Shown one piece after another: positions 1 to 6,502 of a DNA stretch of 64,000 bases. The DNA lies in NCBI GenBank assembly GCA_021843755.1, contig JAKBWB010000045.1, positions 1 through 64,000 of the forward strand, read 5' to 3'. Both the position numbers and the translations under genes were made by a program. Each line of letters opens with the position of its first letter. Within the stretch, counting starts at the first letter, position 1. This stretch comes from Pseudomonadota bacterium. GTDB lineage: Bacteria; Pseudomonadota; Gammaproteobacteria; Steroidobacterales; Steroidobacteraceae. Below the pieces are notes generated by a model, which had not been told where the DNA came from, did not search any database, and was given only the letters and a program-made list of their open reading frames with translations.

Positions 1-341
1 GAATACTGTGCCGACCAAAGCTTTATCGTCACCATTCTGGCGCCGCGCACCAAACCGTCCCGCGGGACACTTCGGGGGCTCGAGTATCCTTGTGGGCGCC
101 GGCCCGTATCGGCGTGGTCGCCTCATCGACGGTGCGCCCCTTCGACTGCGACCGCTCAATGCCCGGGGGACGTGCCGACTCCGCCGGGTCCTGAACTCAC
201 CCCGCGAAACAAGACCCGGAGCGGGCGCCGACCGGCCCCACCCAGTGACCGGCTGGTCCGCCCCCGGCGTGCCGAGGAGGCTCGATGCCGTGCGCGTCTG
301 GGTATATACTTGACGTATCTACTGACGCCGAGCACGCGGCC
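1..341. other. non-coding left edge upstream of vapB
   Basis: No convincing gene is seen here. The open frames on both strands have no recognisable protein family and look like chance frames in GC-rich DNA. The last 40 bases hold the probable vapBC promoter and operator. Confidence 0.5.
305..322 (+). promoter_or_regulatory. putative vapBC promoter/operator
   Basis: A TATACT -10-like hexamer (305-310) overlaps the small inverted repeat ATAC-n5-GTAT (306-318). It lies about 20 bases upstream of the vapB start. VapBC operons normally repress themselves through such sites. The element TTGACGTATCTAC (310-322) recurs almost exactly in front of the higBA module at 3048-3060. No clear -35 box is visible. 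Confidence 0.35.
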
Positions 342-563
342 ATGAAGACAGCCAAGATATTCAAGCACGGCAACAGCCAAGCGGTGCGCCTGCCGAAGGA
401 GTTTCGGTTCACAGGCGATGAAGTGCAGATCAAGCGTTCGGGCGCCGGCGTACTGCTTCTGCCCGGCAAATTGACCTACGAGCAGATCATGACCGTGATG
501 GGCCGATTCAAGGGACCCATCGAGCGGCAGCAGCCGCAAGACCAGGTCAGGCAGTGGCGATGA
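342..563 (+). CDS. vapB: VapB-type antitoxin (AbrB/MazE fold)
   Basis: A 73-residue antitoxin of the VapB family. It would bind the VapC toxin next door and repress the shared promoter. The N-terminus [20 protein letters not shown] is the typical swapped-hairpin AbrB DNA-binding motif (residues 1-45). The short C-terminal tail is the usual toxin-neutralising part. The ATG at 342 is chosen because homology begins exactly there, and the frame upstream lies in the promoter. The stop overlaps the vapC start as ATGA, so the pair is probably translationally coupled. It is the first of four toxin-antitoxin modules in this patch. The antitoxin looks intact, while its toxin carries an active-site change. 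Confidence 0.9.
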   Translation: MKTAKIFKHGNSQAVRLPKEFRFTGDEVQIKRSGAGVLLLPGKLTYEQIMTVMGRFKGPIERQQPQDQVRQWR

Positions 564-970
564 CCTGGATATTCGATACAGACATTCTGATATACCTCAT
601 CAATCGCAAGCCAGGGTTTGAGCGCGTCGTCCGGCGCATGTCCGGCCGCTCTCCAGGGCAGCTGCGCCTTTCGGCAATCACCTTGTCCGAACTCAGGTTC
701 GGGGTCTCAAATGGAGCGTTCCGCGCCGAGAACGAACAGGCCCTCGGCGAGCTTCTGGATTTGTTTCAGGCGGACGATTTTCCGTGCGCCGCCGCCCGCG
801 ATTTCGGTGAAATCAAGGTGGCCTTGCTCGCCAAGGGCAAGGCTATCGGGCCCTACAATATGCTGATTGCAGCGCACGCGCGCCACATCGATGCCACCGT
901 GGTCACCAACAATGAGCGCGAATTCCGGCGTGTTCCAGGCCTTGCAGTGGAGAACTGGTTGAAGCCGTGA
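560..970 (+). CDS. vapC: VapC-type PIN-domain toxin, active-site Asp replaced
   Basis: A 136-residue PIN-domain protein, normally a Mg-dependent ribonuclease that cleaves tRNA or rRNA until held by VapB. Visible PIN residues are the N-terminal Asp in IFDTD, the Glu in LSELRFG, and the C-terminal TNNEREF. The third acidic position, normally Asp in a motif like GPYDLLIAAH, is Asn here (N100, codon AAT at 857-859, in [10 protein letters not shown]). A single G-to-A change would explain this, and loss of nuclease activity is likely. The start is the ATG overlapping the vapB stop; a GTG at 554 is possible. The family call is secure; activity is doubtful. Confidence 0.9.
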   Translation: MTWIFDTDILIYLINRKPGFERVVRRMSGRSPGQLRLSAITLSELRFGVSNGAFRAENEQALGELLDLFQADDFPCAAARDFGEIKVALLAKGKAIGPYNMLIAAHARHIDATVVTNNEREFRRVPGLAVENWLKP

Positions 971-1159
971 CGCCCGGTCGAGTCAGGTTTTCGGACCCTG
1001 GACGCGGGCCTCGACAGCGCAGCGGCAACGACGCCGGTCGCCTGCGACACTGATTTTGCGCGGCCCGGATCATTCGATCCACTGCATCGCCTTACGCTCC
1101 ATATTCAGGCGAGTGGTACAGAAAGTGCGGTTCCGGCTGCGCTCCAAGCGGCGTTCCGG

Positions 1160-1474
1160 TCAGGCTGGGCGCAACGAGATCCTCAGATGAAGGGCCTGCA
1201 GAACCTTCAGCACCGTTGCGAGACTCGGATTCCCATCCTTCGACAAGGCCTTGTAGAGGCCTTCCCGCGTGAGCCCCGTGTCCTTCGCAAGTTGCATCAT
1301 GCCGCGAGCGCGTGCCACTGTTCCAAGGGCCTGCGCAATGAAGGCCGGATCATCGGGTGCCTCCTCGAGACACGCCTGCAGGTAGGCCGCCATGTCCTCC
1401 TCGGATTTGAGGTAGTCGGCGCTGTCGTAGCGCGTAAACGTCTCCTTCACTCGCCTTGGTCTCTTCGCTGTCAT
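1160..1474 (-). CDS. HigA-like addiction-module antidote (XRE type)
   Basis: A 104-residue DNA-binding antitoxin of the family that pairs with RelE-like toxins of the 'addiction module killer' type. The N-terminal segment has FTRYDSADYLKSEEDMAAYL. A helix-turn-helix follows in the second half (about residues 50-95, with TGLTREGLYKALSKDGNPSL), which is typical of the family and usually represses the operon. The start ATG lies 3 bases after the shifted toxin stop at 1478, the expected toxin-first order. The antidote frame is intact although the toxin gene is frameshifted, so it could survive as a repressor or as an anti-addiction factor against a related toxin elsewhere. Confidence 0.85.
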   Translation of the reverse strand: MTAKRPRRVKETFTRYDSADYLKSEEDMAAYLQACLEEAPDDPAFIAQALGTVARARGMMQLAKDTGLTREGLYKALSKDGNPSLATVLKVLQALHLRISLRPA

Positions 1475-1477
1475 GTT

Positions 1478-1772
1478 TCAGCCCTTCCAGTTCTTTGCCA
1501 TCTCGACGGCGCGACGGATGTCGGCATCCTGAGTCCGCTTGTCTCCACCACAGCACAGCAGCACAATTGATTTGCCGCGCTGTGTAGTACACGCGGTAGC
1601 CGGGCCCGTAGTCGATCCGCACCTCGCCGATACCGCTGCGGGTCGGCTTTACATCGCCCGGGTTGCCCATCGCCAGGCGATCGATTCGGGCTTGAACACG
1701 CGAGCGCGCCTTCCGGTCTTTCAGCCCCGAAAGCCAGTCGTCGAACGTCCGCGACTTCAGGATCGTGAGCAC
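1478..1772 (-). pseudogene. RelE-like toxin gene with a frameshift
   Basis: Read from a GTG at 1772, the protein begins like a phage-derived Gp49/RelE-type toxin (MLTILKSRTFDDWL, then YGPGYRVYYTARQ). After about residue 65 the frame runs into unrelated sequence. The adjacent frame continues the family exactly, with SIVLLCCGGDKRTQDADIRR and a stop at 1478-1480, 3 bases before the antidote start. The shift lies near 1571-1580; it equals one extra or two missing bases. Read in one frame, the gene would run on through the antidote region to 1350. It is either a decayed toxin or a sequencing error; remapped reads would decide. Confidence 0.8.
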
Positions 1773-1781
1773 GTTCTTAGC

Positions 1782-1797
1782 GTAATCTATAGTTTAC
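1782..1797. promoter_or_regulatory. 16-bp palindrome upstream of the RelE-like toxin
   Basis: GTAATCTATAGTTTAC is palindromic except for one mismatched pair. It starts 9 bases upstream of the toxin GTG. Read on the minus strand it contains TATAGA, a -10-like hexamer. This is the expected place for an antitoxin operator. Confidence 0.45.
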
Positions 1798-1864
1798 AGC
1801 CCGTCAACGGCGCTGCGGGCTCGAGCGCTGACCCGATAGTCCACACGCCGGAGGATTCACATGC

Positions 1865-1882
1865 GGTACCAATAGTGGTACC
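1865..1882. promoter_or_regulatory. perfect inverted repeat, likely hicAB operator
   Basis: GGTACCA-ATAG-TGGTACC has perfect 7-bp arms and a 4-bp spacer. It sits 17 bases upstream of the hicA GTG. TACGAT immediately after it (1884-1889) could be a -10 box, so a bound HicB, which has a ribbon-helix-helix domain, would block transcription. Confidence 0.55.
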
Positions 1883-1899
1883 ATACGATTAAGGCGTCC

Positions 1900-2148
1900 G
1901 TGAAAAAGATCCTCGAGCAGATGCGACGCGAAACGGCGAACGTCCAGTTCGCGGATCTCATGAAGGTTTGCGAGACGTACTTCGGCAAGCCTCGCCAACT
2001 CGGCACCAGCCACGCGATTATCAAGACCCCGTGGCCGGGTGATCCACGGATAAACATCCAGAACGCCAAGGGCCGGGCCAAACCGTATCAGGTCCGGCAG
2101 GTGTTGCAGGCGATTCAGAGGATTGAGGAACTGCGCAATGCAGACTGA
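1900..2148 (+). CDS. hicA: HicA mRNA interferase toxin
   Basis: An 82-residue HicA toxin with a double-stranded-RNA-binding-like fold that cuts mRNA. The motif G-T-S-H-A-I-I (His in the middle of the protein) carries the catalytic His of the family. The rest, including KPYQVRQVLQAI, fits the fold. It begins with GTG at 1900 and overlaps hicB by 11 bases, the normal order. Length is usual for HicA, and no damage is seen. With higBA it is one of the two modules here whose toxin looks intact. A palindromic operator candidate precedes it. Confidence 0.88.
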   Translation: MKKILEQMRRETANVQFADLMKVCETYFGKPRQLGTSHAIIKTPWPGDPRINIQNAKGRAKPYQVRQVLQAIQRIEELRNAD

Positions 2149-2482
2149 GATTGACCATTACACGTACCGGGTTACTTGGTCGGCCGAGGACCGCGAGCAC
2201 GTCGGTCTGTGTGCCGAATTTCCGTCGCTGTCCTGGCTGGCGAAAACCCCCACTGCGGCGTTGCAGGGCATCCGCCGGTTGATCGCGCAGGTGGTGACTG
2301 ACATGAAAGCGAACGGGGAGACCATCCCTGAGCCGCTGGCGGAGCGCCGCTACAGCGGCCAGTTCCGCGTCAGGATTCCACCCGAACTGCACCGGGCGCT
2401 TTCGATCCGGGCGGCCGAACAAGGCGTGAGCCTGAACCGCCTGGTCAGCTCCAAGCTCGCTGGCGGGCACGAAGGCCGCTGA
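2138..2482 (+). CDS. hicB: HicB antitoxin
   Basis: A 114-residue antitoxin. The N-terminal half (about 1-70; YRVTWSAEDREHVGLCAEFP) is the partial RNase-H-like HicB domain that covers HicA. The C-terminal part (FRVRIPPELHRALSIRAAEQ onward) is a ribbon-helix-helix DNA-binding domain for autoregulation. The ATG at 2138 inside the hicA end is chosen because the family starts there; an upstream in-frame start at 2123 would only add five residues. The reading frame is intact. Confidence 0.88.
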   Translation: MQTEIDHYTYRVTWSAEDREHVGLCAEFPSLSWLAKTPTAALQGIRRLIAQVVTDMKANGETIPEPLAERRYSGQFRVRIPPELHRALSIRAAEQGVSLNRLVSSKLAGGHEGR

Positions 2483-2906
2483 ACTGGGAGTGTTCCCTCG
2501 CCTCCACCGTGACAGCTGCGGCGCACCGGTCCGGTCGCGCGATGGGGAGCCGCCGACCGGATCAGATACGTCACCCGCCGCCGCGCGGGAGAGCGGATTG
2601 CCCGCGCGGCCTCCCGCCGCCTCACCGGTCGGCGGCAGGATCAGGCGAGTGCGCCATCGCTCCTCGGCTCTACGCCATTAGCGAGGCTGTCTGAGCGACG
2701 GCGTGGCCGGATCACGGCCAAGTGGTGCGGGTCCGCGGCCCAGTACCCACATCGAGCGCCGCGCGTGCGGGCGGCGAATGAGGGAGAGCGTCGACTCGCA
2801 GCGCTCACGATGACCGACGAGAAGCATCGTTCGCGAGCGTTGGCCACAGGTCGCACGCAGCTCGTCGCCAGATGGACCACGACGCCGAGCTGGGGCGCCG
2901 TAGCCA

Positions 2907-2930
2907 GCTGTTCCCCGACGTCCGGGACCG
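2907..2930 (+). repeat. intergenic repeat, copy 1
   Basis: GCTGTTCCCCGACGTCCGGG and the four bases after it match 3773-3796 with one mismatch. A looser match, CGCCAGA-G, also precedes both copies. The copies flank the higBA module, so they may mark the ends of an inserted cassette. Confidence 0.5.
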
Positions 2931-3040
2931 CACATGGCCCCCGCGCGGGCCTGCGCCCGGTGCGGATGGGCGGCGTCATCGTGGCCCGGGGGACCCATAT
3001 TGGCGCTCGTCAAGCAGTCCTGCCCAGGCGTCATCTACGC

Positions 3041-3076
3041 TACACCATTGACGTACCTACCCCGTTGGTGTATCGT
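3041..3076 (+). promoter_or_regulatory. higBA promoter with inverted-repeat operator
   Basis: TACACCA (3041-3047) and TGGTGTA (3066-3072) are perfect 7-bp inverted arms. Between and over them lie TTGACG (3048-3053) and TATCGT (3071-3076) at 17-bp spacing, a plausible -35/-10 pair. Transcription would then begin close to the higB GTG at 3083, giving an almost leaderless message; no Shine-Dalgarno sequence is seen. Confidence 0.45.
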
Positions 3077-3082
3077 CGGCCT

Positions 3083-3400
3083 GTGATTTTCATCGAGACA
3101 TCGCTCTTTACCCGCCAGGTACTCGCACACCTGCCAGATGAGGAATACGCGGCGATGCAGGCCGCGTTGATCCGCCACCCGCAAGCCGGCGTTGTGATTC
3201 AGGGAACGGGCGGACTGCGCAAGTTCCGTTGGAAGCGCCCTGGCGCGGGCAAGAGTGGCGGTGTACGAGTGATCTACTATTGGCTCTGCGCTGATCGGCA
3301 GATCCGATTGCTCATGCTCTATCGGAAGTCACGCCAGGATGACCTGTCGGCCGCCGAGAAAGCGGCGCTCAAGAAAGTAGTGGAGAAGTGGAATGGCTAA
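3083..3400 (+). CDS. higB: HigB/RelE-superfamily toxin
   Basis: A 105-residue RelE-fold toxin, an mRNA interferase that acts on the ribosome. Supporting segments are the N-terminal IFIETSLFTRQVLAHL, the basic central strand LRKFRWKRPG, and GGVRVIYYW followed by LLMLYRKSRQDDLS, the usual order in HigB-2 toxins. The GTG at 3083 is chosen because homology begins there, just behind the promoter. The frame continues upstream but without family features. It overlaps higA by 8 bases, with the toxin first as is normal for Hig systems. No obvious inactivating change is visible. Confidence 0.85.
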   Translation: MIFIETSLFTRQVLAHLPDEEYAAMQAALIRHPQAGVVIQGTGGLRKFRWKRPGAGKSGGVRVIYYWLCADRQIRLLMLYRKSRQDDLSAAEKAALKKVVEKWNG

Positions 3401-3689
3401 GAAAGCAAGTTTTTTCGATGAACTGTACGCAGCCGTGAAGGAGATGGACGAGATCGCCTCTGGCAAGCGGAAGCCTTCGCGCGTTTTCGAAGTGCACCCG
3501 TCGAGCATCAAGGACTTGCGTAAGCAGATTGGACTGAGCCAGCCGAAGTTCGCGGTTCTGCTGCGCATCGAAGTCGGTACGTTGCGCAATTGGGAGCAAG
3601 GAATTCGTGAGCCGACCGGCCCTGCGAAAGCGCTGCTCACCGCCATTGCCCGTGACCCTGAGCACGTCCTCAAAGCGCTGGCTGCTTAG
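3393..3689 (+). CDS. higA: HigA antitoxin (XRE family)
   Basis: A 98-residue antitoxin with a helix-turn-helix in its C-terminal half (about residues 40-75, LRKQIGLSQPKFAVLLRI). The hallmark WEQGIREPTGPAKALL of HigA-2-type regulators follows. The N-terminal third (FFDELYAAVKEMDEI) is the usual toxin-wrapping helix. It overlaps the higB end, so the two are probably coupled, and it should repress the promoter at 3041-3076. Confidence 0.88.
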   Translation: MAKKASFFDELYAAVKEMDEIASGKRKPSRVFEVHPSSIKDLRKQIGLSQPKFAVLLRIEVGTLRNWEQGIREPTGPAKALLTAIARDPEHVLKALAA

Positions 3690-3925
3690 CGCCCAACGCC
3701 CTTACTCGCTCCACACCGCGCGGATACACGGGCCGGGTCATCGCCAGAGGTCGAGCCGTGGCACCATGGCCGGCTGTTCCCCGACGGCCGGGACCGTAAC
3801 GTCAACATGCGAATGCGGATCGTACCGATACTCACGGTGTGACGCGGTGGCGCACGCGCGCTGTTGGAACGATGAACGCCTGAGCATCCTGCAAGCGGGC
3901 CGGCTGTCCCGGGCGCCGCAGCGGC
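3690..3925. other. spacer after higA with a second repeat copy
   Basis: No gene is supported. It contains the second copy of the intergenic repeat at 3773-3796. It marks the boundary between the toxin-antitoxin patch and the minus-strand genes that follow. Confidence 0.45.
3773..3796 (+). repeat. intergenic repeat, copy 2
   Basis: GCTGTTCCCCGACGGCCGGG and the four bases after it repeat 2907-2930 with one mismatch. See the first copy. Confidence 0.5.
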
Positions 3926-4102
3926 CTATGCCCGCGGGCTGAGCGCTGCCGTGCGTGTCGGCGGGAGCGGGCTGACGAGTCGGGCCCGAGGCGCGACCTC
4001 GGCCGTATGCGCGAAAGCGACCGGCGAGATGACCAGCGCGGTGCTGGCCAGGGTGGCCACGACGGCCAGGGCGATGACGATGAGGGTGCGAACGGTGTTC
4101 AT
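3926..4102 (-). CDS. small secreted peptide (58 aa), hypothetical
   Basis: A 58-residue frame with a textbook signal peptide: MNTVRT, then a hydrophobic stretch of about 20 residues, then an A-F-A cleavage site near residue 31. The mature part is about 27 residues and rich in Pro and Arg (VAPRARLVSPLPPTRTA). A strong ribosome-binding site, AGGAG, lies about 8 bases before the ATG. I recognise no family. It follows clcA on the same strand, 109 bases downstream, so it could share its transcript. The frame continues upstream of the ATG, but without a better start. Confidence 0.5.
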   Translation of the reverse strand: MNTVRTLIVIALAVVATLASTALVISPVAFAHTAEVAPRARLVSPLPPTRTAALSPRA

Positions 4103-4211
4103 GGCGGCGCTCCTGTGCGATGTCAGGAAAACACACCTGAGCGGTGAAAGTTGCAGCCGGCCTGCACGTTCGGCCGGCACCCGCCGGGGGTGAGCCGCCC
4201 CCGCTGGGCCC

Positions 4212-5777
4212 TCAAACCGCGGCGGCCGCGTTGGGCGCCTTGGCGCGTCCCGGGGCGCTCTCCGGCGGCGGCTCGTAGTGATAGTACCGTTCCTCGGCGA
4301 GCGCATGATAGAGCGGCGGGGTGAACAGGCCCGACAGGCGCGCGGAGGCCAGGGCAACGGCCATCAGCGGGATCACCATGGCCGTGCCGTTGGTCATCTC
4401 CATCACGATGACGAACGAGGTGAGCGGCGACTGCGTGACCGCGGCCAGATACCCCGCCATGCACAGCGCGATGACCGCCGCCATGGACGTCCAGGAGAAC
4501 ATCGCATGCACCCATTGCGCGATTCCCGCCCCGATCGCGAGCGATGGCGAGAACAATCCGCCGGGAATCCCCACCAGGTTGGTCAGCACTATGGAGACCC
4601 ATTTGGTCATCCCGAAGGCCATGCTGAGCGGCGCCGTGCCGTGCAGGAGCGCGCGCGCCTGATCGTAGCCGCTGCCCCAGGTCTGCCCACGGGTGGCCAC
4701 TCCGACCGTCGCGATGATCATGGCCAGCAGGAACGCCCACCACAGCGGCTTGCGGGACCTGAAGTCGCTCACCCTCGCGGGCAGCCACTTGCGCCAGTGC
4801 ACCAGCGAGTAGGAGAACGCCGCGCCGAGCAACCCGCACAGCACCGTCGCCACGATCACGGGAAAGACGAATGCCACACTCACGTGCGAGGTGACGTTGA
4901 GCTGGCCGAAGTACATGTAATTGCCCGCCAGCGCGACCGTGGTCAGACCGGCGAACACCGCCGCGGTGATCATCGTGCCATTGGTGCGCGTCTCGAAGTC
5001 GCGCGCCAGCTCCTCGATGGCGAAGATCACCCCGGCGAGCGGGGTGTTGAATGCGGCGGAGAGCCCGGCGGCCGCGCCGGCGAGCAGCAGGCGCCGCTCG
5101 AGCGCCCGGGTGCGCTGCGGGTAGAAATGACGGGTCTCGGCCATGATGGCCGCGCCGAGGTGCACGGTCGGACCTTCCGGGCCGATGCTCAGTCCGCCGA
5201 GAAATCCGAGCAGCGACATGGCGATCTTGCCGATGATGATCCGCAGGCCGAAGAAGTACTTCATCACCGTGTCGTTGTTCTCGCGCGGACCGTGGATGGC
5301 GGCGATCACCTGCGAGATGCCGCCGCCCTCGGCACCGTAGAACCAGCGCCGTGTGCCATACACCCCCAACACGGTCAGTGCCGGAGTGATGATGAAGGCG
5401 AGCCAGGCGCGGCCGTGGATCAGGTAGCGGAACAAGTCGTAGGCATCGCGGATCCAGCGCGCGTACAGATATCCGACCACGCCGACGAGCACGGCCGCGA
5501 ACCACGGCAGCCCCACCTGGAGAAACAGCCGGCGGCCGCGGCTGGTCAGCAGGCGTTGAGCGCGGTATTCGAAGTGGTCGCGAAACCTGCGCACGGGCAC
5601 GAACACCGGGGGCGCATCGAGCGCGATGCGCGGCTCGGACCCCTGCGGCTCGGCGGCGGACCCGCCGGCGGCGCTGCCGGGCTCACCGCCCACCTCGGGC
5701 AGGAGCAGCTCGCGCTGCGACGGCTCGGCCGGCTCCGCCGGCGCAGGCTCCGGGGTTTCCCCGGGTTCGTTATTCAT
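4212..5777 (-). CDS. ClC-family chloride channel/antiporter
   Basis: A 521-residue ClC transporter of the inner membrane, probably a Cl-/H+ exchanger. After about 55 Pro/Glu-rich residues the ClC membrane core runs to about residue 500. Visible motifs: GPEGP with the gating Glu (E201), the G-x-F-x-P loop GLFSP, and the proton-glutamate region IEELARDFE. The first selectivity motif, normally GSGIP, reads GGGIS here (151-155), so the central Ser and the Pro are replaced. This could change anion preference. No CBS domain is present. The gene stands alone; an open frame ending at its start (to 6108) has no family features. Confidence 0.92.
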   Translation of the reverse strand: MNNEPGETPEPAPAEPAEPSQRELLLPEVGGEPGSAAGGSAAEPQGSEPRIALDAPPVFVPVRRFRDHFEYRAQRLLTSRGRRLFLQVGLPWFAAVLVGVVGYLYARWIRDAYDLFRYLIHGRAWLAFIITPALTVLGVYGTRRWFYGAEGGGISQVIAAIHGPRENNDTVMKYFFGLRIIIGKIAMSLLGFLGGLSIGPEGPTVHLGAAIMAETRHFYPQRTRALERRLLLAGAAAGLSAAFNTPLAGVIFAIEELARDFETRTNGTMITAAVFAGLTTVALAGNYMYFGQLNVTSHVSVAFVFPVIVATVLCGLLGAAFSYSLVHWRKWLPARVSDFRSRKPLWWAFLLAMIIATVGVATRGQTWGSGYDQARALLHGTAPLSMAFGMTKWVSIVLTNLVGIPGGLFSPSLAIGAGIAQWVHAMFSWTSMAAVIALCMAGYLAAVTQSPLTSFVIVMEMTNGTAMVIPLMAVALASARLSGLFTPPLYHALAEERYYHYEPPPESAPGRAKAPNAAAAV

Positions 5778-6160
5778 AAGCGGATTCTATTTTCTTCCGT
5801 CCCAACAGTGGCGCATTCCGGCGCGCTCCCTCGAGGACCTGCGCGGCGCCGCGCCATGAGCGGACTGAAACGTGCACCGCCGGGGCGTCGAGCCTCGAGC
5901 GCGGGCTGGCGGATGGGGCTTCGGGTTGGGGGAATTCGGCAGGAGTGTCAGCCCGCCCCGCGGACGCCGCGGGATCGTTCGGCAACAGGGGCCGCGGAAT
6001 CGGCTCGGGTTGTGACGGCTCGGACACTGCGGTGCGGCGGGCGGGCTCGTTGCGATGCGGATGAGACCGAATGATTTTAACGATACGCTCGTGCCCCCGC
6101 CACGGCACTCAAGAAAAATTCAGAGCGATTCAGCGCCTGCGTCGCTCGCTGACGACGTGC
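5778..6160. other. 383-bp gap between clc and the two-component operon
   Basis: One minus-strand open frame (5770-6108, 112 residues, Pro/Arg-rich) spans most of this gap and overlaps the clc start by 8 bases. It has no ribosome-binding site and no recognisable domain, so I do not call it a gene. No terminator or promoter stands out. Confidence 0.45.
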
Positions 6161-6460
6161 TCAGGCCGAGCGTGTTCGCGGCGCGCTGAGGTCCATCTTG
6201 ACCGCATGCAGCACCTTCTGCGCGCCCAGGACGTCGTCCTCCTCGATCTGCAACCGCGCATGGCCGAGCCGGCTGTCGAGCATGGCGGCCTGCGTGGCGC
6301 TGATGCGGTGGTGATCCAGATCGACGGTCGTCTCGGTCCGCAATCCGCGCAGCTCCGCGTACGCGCGCGCGCGCGCGGCGACCTCGAAGTGAAACGCGAG
6401 CGCGCCAATCGCGACGCTCAAACCGACAGCGATACCGACCACAATCCCGGCTTTCATCAC
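6161..6460 (-). CDS. small membrane-anchored hypothetical protein
   Basis: A 99-residue protein with one N-terminal membrane segment (about residues 4-25, AGIVVGIAVGLSVAIGALAF) and a soluble, mostly helical tail rich in charged residues (LGHARLQIEEDDVLGAQKVL). It would be anchored in the inner membrane with the tail outside the cytoplasm. No family is recognised. It lies 42 bases after the histidine kinase on the same strand, so it may be the last gene of that operon and an accessory to the sensor. The start may be ATG 6460 or the next codon, also ATG. Confidence 0.6.
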   Translation of the reverse strand: MMKAGIVVGIAVGLSVAIGALAFHFEVAARARAYAELRGLRTETTVDLDHHRISATQAAMLDSRLGHARLQIEEDDVLGAQKVLHAVKMDLSAPRTRSA

Positions 6461-6502
6461 GCGAATTCTAGCGGATGAGCCCGCGAAAATGCCAGGCTTA
6501 AT

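Larger units (their letters stand above)
2483..3082. other. 600-bp intergenic spacer between hicAB and higBA
   Basis: No gene is supported here. The open frames are GC-rich chance frames without family features. It contains one copy of a short repeat (2907-2930) that recurs downstream of higA. At its right end it holds the higBA promoter and operator candidates (3041-3076). Confidence 0.5.

Noticed and set aside
3687-3870. Integron attC-like site after higA (GCCCAAC at 3690)
   Set aside because: No matching GTTRRRY partner within normal attC length and no integrase in the window.
5770-6108. 112-codon minus-strand frame before the ClC gene
   Set aside because: Pro/Arg-rich, no ribosome-binding site and no family; a chance frame is more likely.
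6360-6380. Alternating CG runs (also near 11685) as special DNA structures
   Set aside because: Short, inside or beside ordinary GC-rich genes; no sign of function.
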